64,000 bases of DNA from an uncultured Oscillospiraceae bacterium (GTDB taxonomy: Bacteria; Bacillota; Clostridia; Oscillospirales; Oscillospiraceae), in NCBI GenBank assembly GCA_934552825.1, contig CAKTEQ010000004.1:124001-188000 (forward strand). Reading direction: 5' to 3'. A model generated the notes under the pieces. The model worked only from the letters and a program-made list of their open reading frames with translations, was not told the DNA's origin and searched no databases. The position numbers and the translations under genes were made by a program. Shown in pieces: positions 24,426-32,968 of this stretch; the first letter of the stretch is position 1, and every line of letters begins with the position of its first letter.

Positions 24426-26735
24426 TCAGTCTTTGATTTCCTCCATAGTGAAGGCTTCGATGAGGTCGCCCTCCTTGATGTCGTTGAACTTCTCGATCGT
24501 GATGCCGCACTCGAAGCTCGTTGCGACTTCCTTCACATCGTCCTTGAAGCGGCGCAGGGATGCAAGCGCGCCCTCGTGGATGATGACGCTGTCTCTCAGC
24601 ACGCGTACCTGAGCATTGCGCACGAGCTTGCCTTCCTTCACGTAGCAGCCGGCAACAGTGCCGATACCGGAGACCTTGTATGTCTGGCGCACCTCCGCAA
24701 CGCCCAGAGTGACCTCTCTGAACTTGGGGGCGAGCATGCCCTTCATGGCAGCCTCCATCTCGTTTATACAGTCATAAATGACACGGTACATGCGCATATC
24801 CACGTTGTTTCTCGCGGCGCTTTCCTTGGCTGTGGAGTCGGGTCTGATGTTGAAGCCCACGATGATTGCGTTCGACGTTGCGGCGAGCATGATGTCAGAC
24901 TCAGTTATCGCGCCGACACCGGAATGGATGACCTTTACGCGCACTTCCTCGTTGCTGAGCTTCTCGATGGACGCCTTGACGGCCTCGGCAGAACCCTGAA
25001 CGTCCGCCTTGACGATGACGTTAAGATTTTTCAGCTCACCCTGCTGGATCTGAGCGAACAGGTCCTCGAGAGACACGGCCTTTGTGACGTTCGCCGCCTG
25101 CTTCTCCTCGAACTTGCGCTGCTCCACCAGCTCACGGGCCATGCGCTCGTCTGCGACGGCGTTGAACACGTCGCCGGCGCCGGGCACTTCGTCCATACCG
25201 GTTATCTCAACAGGCACAGAGGGACCTGCATCCTTTATCTTTCTGCCCTTGTCGTCCACCATGGCGCGGACACGGCCCACAGCCGTGCCTGCTATGATGA
25301 TATCTCCCTGGTGCAGAGTGCCGTTCTGAACCAGCAGCGTCGCCACTGGACCGCGGCCCTTATCCAGGCGCGCCTCAACCACCGTACCCTTCGCGGCACG
25401 GTTCGGGTTTGCCTTCAGCTCCTGCATCTCGGCGGTGAGAACGACCATCTCAAGGAGGTTGTCAATACCGTCGCCCGTCTTTGCGGAGATGGGGCAGATG
25501 ATGGTGTCGCCTCCCCAGTCCTCGGCGAGCAGCTCGTATTCCGTGAGCTGCTGTTTGATGCGGTCAGGATTCGCGCCGACCTTATCCATCTTGTTGATAG
25601 CTACGATTATGGGGATACCGGCCGCCTTGGCGTGGTTGATGGACTCGACTGTCTGGGGCATGATGCCGTCGTCCGCGGCGACTACCAGGATGGCGATATC
25701 CGTTACCATGGCGCCCCTGGCGCGCATGGATGTGAAGGCCTCGTGGCCCGGCGTATCCAGGAATGTTATGGGGCTGCCATTTATCTCCACTCTGTAGGCG
25801 CCGATGTGCTGAGTGATGCCGCCGGCCTCGCCCTCTGCCACACGGGAGTGGCGGATATAGTCCAAAAGTGACGTCTTGCCGTGATCAACGTGGCCCATGA
25901 CCACAACGACAGGCGCGCGGGAGACGAGCTCATCGTCCTTGTCCTCATGGTCGTCTATAAGGCGCTCCTCGATGGTCACAACAACTTCCTTCTCAACCTT
26001 GCAGCCCAGCTCCATCGCTACAAGCGCTGCTGTATCATAGTCGATAACATCTGACACGGAGGCCATAACTCCCATCTTGATGAGCTGCTTTACGACCTCT
26101 GCGCCGGTCTTTTTCATGCGGGACGCCAGCTCGCCCACAGCAATCTGCTCGGGAATGATGACCTTGACGACCTGAGGCTTCACGACCTTCTCCTGAAGCT
26201 TCTTCATCTTGTCCTTCTCTTCCTGGCGGCGCTTATTGCCGAACTGCTGACCGCGCTGATTGCCCTTCTTGGCGAACTTCTCCTTGCTGCCCTGGTTCAT
26301 GCGCTGCGCCTTCTCGGGCACAAGCTCCTCAAGGCGCTCGTCAAAGCGGCCCATGTTCACCGTCGCCTTGCTGGTGTCAACGACCTTCGTGCGGGAGGCT
26401 TTATCGGGCACCTTTGCCCGCGCCGGCTCTTCGGGAGCCTTCTCCCCGGCCGCTGCCTGAACAGGCTCTCCGGCGGGTGCCGTCTTTTCCTCCGCAGCGG
26501 CGGGAGCGGGCTTCTCCTCCTGCTTCGCGCCCTCGGCATACACCTGCGCCACGTCGGCGATCTGGTTATGCTGGGTCAGATACTCAAAGATTATATCCAG
26601 CTCGTCGTCCGTGAGGACCTGCATATGGTTCTTGGGTGTGGCGGCGTACTCCGTCATGATGTTTGTCACGTCTTTCGTCGCAAGGCCAAAATCCTTTGCG
26701 ACTTCGTGAACACGATATTTATTGAGTGTACTCAT
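24426..26735 (-). CDS. infB: Translation initiation factor IF-2
   Basis: A 769-residue IF-2. The N-terminus (STLNKYRVHEVAKDFGL, IF2_N) is followed by an Ala/Glu/Pro-rich and then a basic linker (about 70-190), a second IF2_N-like segment, and the G domain with GHVDHGKT at 281-288, DTPGHE and NKMD. Domains II to IV follow. It is a GTPase that places initiator tRNA on the 30S subunit. It sits between ylxQ and rbfA as in most Firmicutes. Confidence 0.98.
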   Translation of the reverse strand: MSTLNKYRVHEVAKDFGLATKDVTNIMTEYAATPKNHMQVLTDDELDIIFEYLTQHNQIADVAQVYAEGAKQEEKPAPAAAEEKTAPAGEPVQAAAGEKAPEEPARAKVPDKASRTKVVDTSKATVNMGRFDERLEELVPEKAQRMNQGSKEKFAKKGNQRGQQFGNKRRQEEKDKMKKLQEKVVKPQVVKVIIPEQIAVGELASRMKKTGAEVVKQLIKMGVMASVSDVIDYDTAALVAMELGCKVEKEVVVTIEERLIDDHEDKDDELVSRAPVVVVMGHVDHGKTSLLDYIRHSRVAEGEAGGITQHIGAYRVEINGSPITFLDTPGHEAFTSMRARGAMVTDIAILVVAADDGIMPQTVESINHAKAAGIPIIVAINKMDKVGANPDRIKQQLTEYELLAEDWGGDTIICPISAKTGDGIDNLLEMVVLTAEMQELKANPNRAAKGTVVEARLDKGRGPVATLLVQNGTLHQGDIIIAGTAVGRVRAMVDDKGRKIKDAGPSVPVEITGMDEVPGAGDVFNAVADERMARELVEQRKFEEKQAANVTKAVSLEDLFAQIQQGELKNLNVIVKADVQGSAEAVKASIEKLSNEEVRVKVIHSGVGAITESDIMLAATSNAIIVGFNIRPDSTAKESAARNNVDMRMYRVIYDCINEMEAAMKGMLAPKFREVTLGVAEVRQTYKVSGIGTVAGCYVKEGKLVRNAQVRVLRDSVIIHEGALASLRRFKDDVKEVATSFECGITIEKFNDIKEGDLIEAFTMEEIKD

Positions 26736-26817
26736 AAATCAGCCTCCTTATGTTCCCCGGCATCCCGTAATATAAAACCGCCGAATGATCGCCTGCCGGG
26801 AGATGTTATCGGCTACT

Positions 26818-27240
26818 TCACTTTTTTCTGCCCGTTCGGACATTCTTCTCGTGGGCGCGTTTTTCCCGCTTGCGCTGCTGGGCGCGCTCCGCCTTTTCCC
26901 GCAGGACGGCGTTCACAGCGCCGTATCTGCCGGGGTTCGCGCTCTCCAGCTTCGAAACGAAGAGAGAGGCAAAGCCCGCGTCGCAGATCGCCATTACGGC
27001 GCAGCTCGTGCGCCCTATGATACTGCCCAGATCGTCTTTTGAAAAGGGTACTTCTATGCATTCGCAGTTCCCGGCGAGGGCAAAATGTGCCGCGCGGCGC
27101 TTTGTATTGTCCGCAGCGTCCTGCGCCACGATGATTAGCTTTGCCCATTTCGCTCTGGCCGCCGCGCCGCAGGGTTCCTCGCCCGCTTCGATCTTGCCCG
27201 CTTTGTTGGCAAGACCCAGCACTGAAATGGCGTTATTCAT
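26818..27240 (-). CDS. ylxQ: Ribosomal L7Ae/YlxQ-like RNA-binding protein
   Basis: A 140-residue L7Ae-family protein. The core (ISVLGLANKAGKIEAGEE, then AKLIIVAQDAADNT and GRTSCAVMAICDAGFA) is the YlxQ fold, which binds kink-turn RNA. The basic tail (last 25 residues, Arg/Lys-rich) is longer than usual. The start at 27240 has GAGGAGAG upstream. It overlaps ylxR by eight bases. Confidence 0.92.
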   Translation of the reverse strand: MNNAISVLGLANKAGKIEAGEEPCGAAARAKWAKLIIVAQDAADNTKRRAAHFALAGNCECIEVPFSKDDLGSIIGRTSCAVMAICDAGFASLFVSKLESANPGRYGAVNAVLREKAERAQQRKREKRAHEKNVRTGRKK

Positions 27241-27505
27241 CGCTCTCCTCCATCTGCCGCATGAGCTCGTCATACACCTCGTCCGGCACGCTTACGGAAA
27301 ACGCACGCTCGAAAGCGCAGCTTTTTTTCGCCTTTTCGAGGCATTCCTTCTTCCTGCATACATACGCGCCTCTGCCGGGCAGCTTGCCCTTGAAGTCCAG
27401 AGAGATTTTCCCCTCCGGAGACCTGACCGCCCGGATAAGCTCCTTCTTGGGGAACATTTCCCGGCAGCCGAGACACTGGCGCATGGGTATTTTTCTGGGT
27501 GTCAT
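27233..27505 (-). CDS. rnpM: YlxR/RnpM family RNA-binding protein
   Basis: A 90-residue DUF448 protein with the typical start PMRQCLGCREMFPKKELIR and GRGAYVCRKKECLEKA. In Bacillus, RnpM (YlxR) binds RNase P RNA and modulates its activity. It lies between nusA and ylxQ, the standard order, and overlaps ylxQ by eight bases. Confidence 0.95.
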   Translation of the reverse strand: MTPRKIPMRQCLGCREMFPKKELIRAVRSPEGKISLDFKGKLPGRGAYVCRKKECLEKAKKSCAFERAFSVSVPDEVYDELMRQMEESDE

Positions 27506-27525
27506 AAAAACACTCCTCCGTATTT

Positions 27526-28581
27526 TCAGCCTACGCTGCTCTCAGGACCGATGTCGATCTTGAAGCCCGTGAGACGGGCTGCAAGGCGTGCGTTCTGTCC
27601 CTCCTTGCCGATGGCGAGGGAGAGCTGGTCATCGGGTACGATGACGCGGCAGCTCTTGCCGTCCTCCAACAGCGAGACGCTCACGACATCCGCGGGCGCG
27701 AGGGCGGACGCCACGTACTCCTCGGGGTTCTCGCTGTACTTGATAATATCTATCTTCTCGCCGTGCAGTTCGTCCACCACGGCGGAAACTCTGCCGCCTT
27801 TGGGGCCGACGCACGCGCCGATGGGATCCACGCTCTCGTCGTTTGAAGAAACCGCCATCTTCGTGCGGCTGCCAGCCTCGCGGGCGATGCTGCATATCTC
27901 CACAACGCCGTCAAATATCTCGGGCACTTCAAGCTCGAACAGTCGCTTTACAAGTCCCGGATGTGTCCTGGAGATGAGGACCTGGGGACCTCTCGTGCTG
28001 CGGCGCACCTCCACGACGTATACCTTGACTCTGTCCCCCTCGTGGAGCGTCTCGCCCTTCACCTGCTCGCCCGCCGTGAGGAGAGCCTCAGTAGTTTCCG
28101 CGCCGCTGTTTATCTTGATGGACACAGCCCCGGTCCTGGGGTCTATGCGGGACACCGTGCCCGTGAGTATTTCGTGTTCCTTGGAGGTGAACTCATCAAA
28201 TATGATGCCGCGTTCCGCCTCGCGTATACCCTGGATTATGACCTGCTTTGCCGTCTGCGCCGCGATGCGGCCGAATTCCTTGGTCTGCACCTCTATCTGG
28301 ACGCTGTCACCCAGCTTATACCTGGCTGATATGGCCCTAGCATCAGCCTCGGATATCTCGCAGGCCGGGTTTTCCACTTCCTCGACAACCTCCTTGGCAA
28401 CGTACATACGGATGTTCTTCTTGTTCTCATCCACGTCCACAAAAATGTTGTCCCCCGCGCCGGGATAGTCCTTCTTAAATGCTGTAAGAAGTGCCTGGGT
28501 GATCTTCTCGAGCATGTATTCCTTCGGAATACCTTTTTCTTTTTCGATCTGCTCGATCGCGCTGAAAAATTCGGCGTTCAT
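27526..28581 (-). CDS. nusA: Transcription termination/antitermination protein NusA
   Basis: A 351-residue NusA of the short Gram-positive type. It has an N-terminal RNA-polymerase-binding domain (1-125), an S1 domain (about 130-200), and two KH domains with DPIGACVGPKGGRVSAV and LSLAIGKEGQNARLAARLTG. The C-terminal acidic repeats of the E. coli protein are absent, as expected. It stimulates pausing and intrinsic termination. It lies second in the operon after rimP; the rimP leader carries a weak terminator that NusA may use to control its own operon. Confidence 0.97.
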   Translation of the reverse strand: MNAEFFSAIEQIEKEKGIPKEYMLEKITQALLTAFKKDYPGAGDNIFVDVDENKKNIRMYVAKEVVEEVENPACEISEADARAISARYKLGDSVQIEVQTKEFGRIAAQTAKQVIIQGIREAERGIIFDEFTSKEHEILTGTVSRIDPRTGAVSIKINSGAETTEALLTAGEQVKGETLHEGDRVKVYVVEVRRSTRGPQVLISRTHPGLVKRLFELEVPEIFDGVVEICSIAREAGSRTKMAVSSNDESVDPIGACVGPKGGRVSAVVDELHGEKIDIIKYSENPEEYVASALAPADVVSVSLLEDGKSCRVIVPDDQLSLAIGKEGQNARLAARLTGFKIDIGPESSVG

Positions 28582-28639
28582 TTTTTCTCTCCTATCTATT
28601 AAAAGCTTATTGTATAAACAGGTTCAGATGCAGGCAGAG

Positions 28640-29095
28640 TCAGAACTCGATGCCCAGGCGCACCAGAGCTATCTCATTCTTCTTGAACTCGACGCTTTTG
28701 CCGCCTATTTCTATTGTTACGTCCCCGGCGTTATAGCCAGTGAGCGTGCCGGAATATTCCTTTCTTCCGTCCTTCGCCATGTAAAGGCGCACGTCCACCT
28801 TGCTGCCCATGTAGCGCATGAAATCTTTTTCTCGCTTGAGCGGTCTGTCCGCTCCGGCGGATGATACTTCGAAAACGTAGGAGGTCTCTATGGGGTCCGC
28901 GTCATCCAGCACCTTGTCAAGCTCGCGGCTTATCGCCTCGCAGTGCTCGATATCAACGCCGCCGTCCCGGTCGATATAAACACGCAGGAACCACTGTCCC
29001 GCTTCTTTCACAAACTCGACGTCCCACAGTTCGCATCCGTGCTTTTCAACGACGGGCTGCGCCAGTTCCGCCACGATATCGACCACTTTTTTCAT
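28640..29095 (-). CDS. rimP: Ribosome maturation factor RimP
   Basis: A 151-residue RimP. The N-terminal domain has ELWDVEFVKEAGQWFLRVYIDRDGGVDIEHCEAISRELDKVLD and YVFEVSSAGADRPLKREKDF; the C-terminal domain is SH3-like. It helps assemble the 30S subunit. It is the first gene of the nusA-infB operon, with a promoter about 100 bases upstream and a hairpin plus T tract in between. Confidence 0.96.
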   Translation of the reverse strand: MKKVVDIVAELAQPVVEKHGCELWDVEFVKEAGQWFLRVYIDRDGGVDIEHCEAISRELDKVLDDADPIETSYVFEVSSAGADRPLKREKDFMRYMGSKVDVRLYMAKDGRKEYSGTLTGYNAGDVTIEIGGKSVEFKKNEIALVRLGIEF

Positions 29096-29140
29096 AGGAA
29101 CGACCCCACTTTTCTGGAATTTTGACCTCTAAAATCAGAC

Positions 29141-29171
29141 CAAACAAAAGGAGTGAGGAAACCCCACTCCG
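29141..29171 (-). terminator. Leader terminator/attenuator upstream of rimP-nusA
   Basis: On the minus strand a GGAGTG / CACTCC stem extended by GG/CC pairs (loop TTT) is followed directly by TTTTGTTT. It lies between the promoter at 29194-29222 and the rimP start at 29095, so read-through is needed for operon expression. In Bacillus subtilis the corresponding leader has a NusA-dependent terminator giving NusA autoregulation; the parallel here is inference. Confidence 0.65.
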
Positions 29172-29193
29172 GAAAAAGCTCTCTAACGGGGTT

Positions 29194-29222
29194 ACTATAA
29201 CATATAAGGTCCCCGATTGCAA
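29194..29222 (-). promoter_or_regulatory. Promoter of the rimP-nusA-infB operon
   Basis: On the minus strand TTGCAA (29217-29222), a 17-bp spacer, and TATAGT (29194-29199) with an extended -10 (TGTTATAGT). The start of transcription would be near 29187. Confidence 0.75.
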
Positions 29223-29291
29223 TACTATTTTGCCGAAAAATCAGCGGAATTTCAGCGTTTCCGCCGTATTTTATTACGTTACGCCGGTTCT

Positions 29292-30197
29292 TTACTCTTT
29301 ATCGCCGGACATCTCCGCGCCGATCTCGATTATCATCCTTTCAAGTTCCTTTGCCGCCACGCTCTCCGGCTGCTCCCGGCGCTTTATAATACATATATCC
29401 CGGGGCGGTATCTCCTGTGTGAGCTCCACGAATTCCACCCCATCTCCCGGGTGTACAAACTCCTCCGGCACAAAGCCGGCTCCAAGGCCCGCCTCGACCA
29501 TCGGGAGCACCTGGTCCGCCGTAGCCGCTTCAATATCTGGATAATATTTCATCCCTCTGTCCGCAAAAAGCCTGTCATAAAACTCAAAGCTGCCCGTCCC
29601 CGCCGCCATTGATACGAGCGGGTATTTCTGAAGGCTCTCAAAATCCACTTTTCCCTCAAGCAGCTCAGGAAACTCGCCGGAGCAGATGACCCTCTCTCTG
29701 AACGACCGTACGCGCCGCTGCTCCAGCGCCGACGTCACCTCCACAGGCGTCGTCACCACAGCGATATCCGCGGAACCGTCCCGCAGAGCCGCCAGTGCCT
29801 GAGGTGTTGAGGAGTTGCTTATACGCAGCCGCACCCCCGGGTACCGCCTGCGGTACTCCCGTATGACCGGCAGCAGCAGACACCGCAGCGCCACCTCGCT
29901 TGCTGCCACGCTCACCATACCGTCCTTCATATCCCGGCTCGCCGCCAGTTCTGCCTCTCCCGCCTCGATATGCTCAAAGGCTACCCTCACATGTCTGTAC
30001 AGCTTCTCCCCCTCCGGCGTGAGCTTCATCCCCCGGTTCGTACGGGAAAATAGGGCGCACCCCAGTTCCGCTTCCAGATTTTTTATGGTGCGCGTGAGGT
30101 TAGGCTGGTTGTTTATGAGCAGCTTCGCCGCCTGGGAGACACTGCCGCAGCGTGCAACGTAATAAAACACTCTGTAATAATCATAGCTCGTATACAT
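29292..30197 (-). CDS. LysR-family transcriptional regulator
   Basis: A 301-residue LysR regulator. The HTH lies at about 12-40 (YVARCGSVSQAAKLLINNQPNLTRTIKNLEAELGCALFSRTNRG), followed by the effector domain. A GTG three codons upstream (30206) is possible but leaves only two bases after the GGGAGG, so the ATG at 30197 is preferred. It is divergent from the DUF1275 membrane protein gene, its likely target. It belongs to a different LysR branch from the two regulators near 1 kb and 12 kb. Confidence 0.92.
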   Translation of the reverse strand: MYTSYDYYRVFYYVARCGSVSQAAKLLINNQPNLTRTIKNLEAELGCALFSRTNRGMKLTPEGEKLYRHVRVAFEHIEAGEAELAASRDMKDGMVSVAASEVALRCLLLPVIREYRRRYPGVRLRISNSSTPQALAALRDGSADIAVVTTPVEVTSALEQRRVRSFRERVICSGEFPELLEGKVDFESLQKYPLVSMAAGTGSFEFYDRLFADRGMKYYPDIEAATADQVLPMVEAGLGAGFVPEEFVHPGDGVEFVELTQEIPPRDICIIKRREQPESVAAKELERMIIEIGAEMSGDKE

Positions 30198-30267
30198 ACC
30201 TGTCACCGCCTCCCGATATGTTTATATTGCATACCGTCCATATGATATATATATTTTTTATATGCGT

Positions 30268-30283
30268 ATACATGTATTATAAT
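30268..30283 (+). promoter_or_regulatory. Palindrome and -10 box of the DUF1275 gene
   Basis: A perfect 10-bp palindrome, ATACATGTAT (30268-30277), abuts TATAAT (30278-30283) in the AT-rich gap between the divergent LysR and DUF1275 genes. The -35 is poor, as expected for an activator-dependent promoter. The palindrome is a candidate LysR contact site. Confidence 0.45.
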
Positions 30284-30334
30284 AGTTTTGTCAAGCAGAA
30301 TGCAACAGTGTTCATTTAAGAGGTGTATGGCACA

Positions 30335-31003
30335 ATGACCCGTCACGAAGCATCAGCCCGGGGACAGACGTCCGATTCTCTCCGCGCCGCGATATTCATA
30401 ATACTGTCCGGCGGTTTTCAGGACGCTTATACATACATCTGCCGGGGCGGAGTTTTCGCAAACGCTCAGACCGGCAATATCGTTCTGATGAGCGGGAATA
30501 TATTCACGGGACAATGGGATGCGGTAATCAAATACGTCATACCCGTATTCATGTTCCTGGTCGGGACGGCGGCCGCCGAGCTTATCCACCGCAAGTATAA
30601 AAACCGGGAAAGGGTCCACTGGCGGCAGATCATTCTCATTATCGAAATACTGCTTCTTTTCGCCGTGGGCTTTATCCCCGCCGGGCTCAGCCATCCTGCA
30701 AACGCCATCGTCTCTTTCGTCTGCGCTCTTCAGGTACAGACATTCCACAAAGTGCGAGGGCATATCTATGCAAGCACCATGTGCATAGGGAATATGCGCA
30801 GCGGCATGGAAGCCCTGTGCGCTTACTTCCGCAGCAGGGACAAAGCCGCCCTTGGCAGAGCCGGTACATATTTTGCCGTTATACTCATCTTTGCCGTCGG
30901 CGCCGGGCTTGGAAGCATCGCAGCCGGGCGGCTGGGCATAAGGGCCATATGGGTATGCTGCCCTCTGTTGCTTGCAAGTTTTCTCATGATGCTGCGCAAT
31001 TAA
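30335..31003 (+). CDS. YoaK/DUF1275 family membrane protein
   Basis: A 222-residue DUF1275 membrane protein with about six helices. The family signature is in the first half: SGGFQDAYTYICRGGVFANAQTGNIVLMS. The start at 30335 is chosen because AGAGGTG lies nine bases upstream; a GTG four codons earlier overlaps that site. The function of the family is not established; a transport role is often assumed. It is divergent from the LysR gene at 29292 and is followed by a 17-bp perfect hairpin. Confidence 0.9.
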   Translation: MTRHEASARGQTSDSLRAAIFIILSGGFQDAYTYICRGGVFANAQTGNIVLMSGNIFTGQWDAVIKYVIPVFMFLVGTAAAELIHRKYKNRERVHWRQIILIIEILLLFAVGFIPAGLSHPANAIVSFVCALQVQTFHKVRGHIYASTMCIGNMRSGMEALCAYFRSRDKAALGRAGTYFAVILIFAVGAGLGSIAAGRLGIRAIWVCCPLLLASFLMMLRN

Positions 31004-31037
31004 ACACGATAACAACTCTTCATTCTTCTATACAACA

Positions 31038-31075
31038 GTCAGGGCCCGCGGATCGGACGATCCGCGGGCCCTGAC
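31038..31075. terminator. Strong hairpin between convergent DUF1275 and TPR lipoprotein genes
   Basis: A 17-bp perfect stem (31038-31054 with 31059-31075), loop GGAC, very GC-rich. It lacks a clean T tract on either strand, so it may act as a roadblock or a bidirectional terminator. Confidence 0.65.
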
Positions 31076-31095
31076 TATACATTGCATTATTTAAC

Positions 31096-31998
31096 TTATC
31101 CGCCGTATATCTGCACAAGGCTTGTTTCAAGATCTATATGCCCGGCAGCGTCGCTGTCGATATTGATGGTGCTGCCCTTATATGTGCACACGACAGTATA
31201 GCCGCCGTCCATCACGTTTTCCTGGCACAGCGCCGTGCCGAAAAGCACAGCTATATCGTCCGCCTCAGCGGTCTCGCCGCCCTTGATGAGTGCCGACGCA
31301 GGGCTTATCATCACAAGGTTCGGCTTTGAATCGTCATAAGGCACACCATCCACGTTTACGAGAGTACCGTCGTAACCATAGAAGCAGTAGAGGGCCGAAT
31401 CACCGTACTGCACCATCCAGCCAAGGTCGTTATACTTGCTCGTATAGCTTCCATACGCCCGGTTGAGCTCCCCGTGATTGGAAAACACCGCCTGCTCCAG
31501 CAGGGTATAGTCCACAGTGAGCACGGTCTCGTGAGTCTCCCCGCTCTCACCAGCCTCTATGTCCGTCTCTTCAGCGGGCTCCTCTTCATCCGGCCTGTCC
31601 TCTGGGATTTCTTCCGGCTCCTGTTCCTTCTCAGGCGGCTTCACCGGCGTCACATCGACAGCCTCGGTCACGGAGGCTTTGATACGATCATACAGCTCCC
31701 GAAGCTTATCAGCGGCTTCACCTTCGACGGACTTCAGCCCCTCCTCAAGTGTCTCCAGAGCCTTCTCGTGCTCCCCGGATGCCCAATAGCTCTCCGCCAG
31801 CCCGAGCCAGCCCTCGCTGCCGCTCCTGTCCTCCTCTATCATCTTTTCAAAGGCTTTTATCGCCCCCTGGATGTCGCCCCTGTCCAGATATTCGTAGCCC
31901 GGGGAAAGGGTGATCTTCTCTCCGCCGCAGCCGGAAGCAATGGTCAGCAGCATTAACAGCATGAGCAGCGCTGCCGCCGTACGTCTGTAAGACTTCAT
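31096..31998 (-). CDS. Lipoprotein with TPR repeats
   Basis: A 300-residue lipoprotein. The start at 31998 (GGAGGGAAAAAG upstream) gives a signal peptide ending in an ASGC lipobox. Residues about 30-105 hold two TPR-like repeats (YLDRGDIQGAIKAFEKMIEED and YWASGEHEKALETLEEGLKS). A Pro/Glu-rich linker (about 115-150) follows, then a C-terminal domain of about 120 residues with no family I recognise. It lies 16 bases after the P-loop/DUF1980-like gene and is the last gene of the metal-related operon, so it may help metal handling at the outer face of the membrane. That role is inference. Confidence 0.85.
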   Translation of the reverse strand: MKSYRRTAAALLMLLMLLTIASGCGGEKITLSPGYEYLDRGDIQGAIKAFEKMIEEDRSGSEGWLGLAESYWASGEHEKALETLEEGLKSVEGEAADKLRELYDRIKASVTEAVDVTPVKPPEKEQEPEEIPEDRPDEEEPAEETDIEAGESGETHETVLTVDYTLLEQAVFSNHGELNRAYGSYTSKYNDLGWMVQYGDSALYCFYGYDGTLVNVDGVPYDDSKPNLVMISPASALIKGGETAEADDIAVLFGTALCQENVMDGGYTVVCTYKGSTINIDSDAAGHIDLETSLVQIYGG

Positions 31999-32014
31999 CT
32001 TTTTCCCTCCGGTA

Positions 32015-32956
32015 TCAATAGAACGCTGCCACTTCTTCCTCGGGGGGGTGCGCCGGCTCAACGGATATCGCCGTGAGCACGGGACCTTTCCCCTTATATG
32101 CCGCGTGATACATTGTGTTCACCACAGCCGTCACCGTTACCCACTGGCGGCTCTTGAGCTGATTGCACTTGTCCCACCGGCAGATAAAGCCCACGAAGCT
32201 CGTGTCCTCCGCGCAGCAGGTCATCATCATGCGCCCCGGAACAAAGGTGTTCTTCGGGAGCTTTGCGTTCTTCGCGACCATGCCCTTGAAGCGCACCGTT
32301 TTATCCTCATACTTGTCAGGCTCCTCCGCCAGGTCCCTGTACCACCAGGCATAGTCCTTGTCCTCTATCTCGACTATTGGCGCCTCGATATCGAATGGCA
32401 GGGGATCCTCTATCTCGTCGTACTGCACATCCCCGTCCAGAGTCTCGTAGGCGATGCCGGCACGGCGGCTCACGCCGCGGACGATCTTGTGTATCTCCTC
32501 GCGGCTTATGTCGTCTGTCATCCGGTTGAACACTACCATCTCGCAGCTCTTAAGCTTGTCCACCACGAGAGAGCGCATATTCGCGTTGTAGTTAATAAAA
32601 GTTCTGCCGTCCGCCGTCATGAACTCCTGATAAACGCTCCAATCCTCGGGGAGCGCGGCATAGAGATCATCCAGCATCCACATGCCGTTGTACTCGATTA
32701 TCACGCGCTCGGCATTGTGCTTTTTGCGCAGCGCCTTCAGGTTCGCGTCCGTGAGCTGAGATACATCGTCAATGGGTTCGATATACACGTTTTTGCCCGC
32801 GAAGCGGGTGGGGTCATATTCCTCCTCCCCCTCCTCGCACAGCAGCAGCAGCGTTTTTTCTCCGGAATTGAAGCGCTTATCCTCCAGGACCTCCTGGATA
32901 AAGCTCGTCTTCCCGGCTTCAAGAAAACCCGTAAACAGGTAGATGGGTGTAGCCAT
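32015..32956 (-). CDS. CobW-like P-loop protein fused to a DUF1980/YcgQ-like domain
   Basis: A 313-residue protein. The N-terminal part resembles G3E (CobW/COG0523) GTPases, with Walker A TGFLEAGKTSF, but lacks the CxCC metal motif. The C-terminal part (about 215-300) has RFKGMV...PGRMMMTCCAEDTSFVGFICRW, which matches the CC-A/E-D signature of the DUF1980 domain of YcgQ-type proteins from memory. YcgQ/YcgR permease-like proteins often occur with COG0523 proteins in zinc-limitation gene sets. The fusion of the two parts is unusual. It lies 12 bases after the His-rich COG0523 gene. Confidence 0.75.
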   Translation of the reverse strand: MATPIYLFTGFLEAGKTSFIQEVLEDKRFNSGEKTLLLLCEEGEEEYDPTRFAGKNVYIEPIDDVSQLTDANLKALRKKHNAERVIIEYNGMWMLDDLYAALPEDWSVYQEFMTADGRTFINYNANMRSLVVDKLKSCEMVVFNRMTDDISREEIHKIVRGVSRRAGIAYETLDGDVQYDEIEDPLPFDIEAPIVEIEDKDYAWWYRDLAEEPDKYEDKTVRFKGMVAKNAKLPKNTFVPGRMMMTCCAEDTSFVGFICRWDKCNQLKSRQWVTVTAVVNTMYHAAYKGKGPVLTAISVEPAHPPEEEVAAFY

Positions 32957-32968
32957 AGCCGCACCTCC

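Noticed and set aside
26870..28468. A 532-codon open frame opposite ylxQ, ylxR and nusA
   Set aside because: It crosses three real genes on the other strand and has no domain or start signal.
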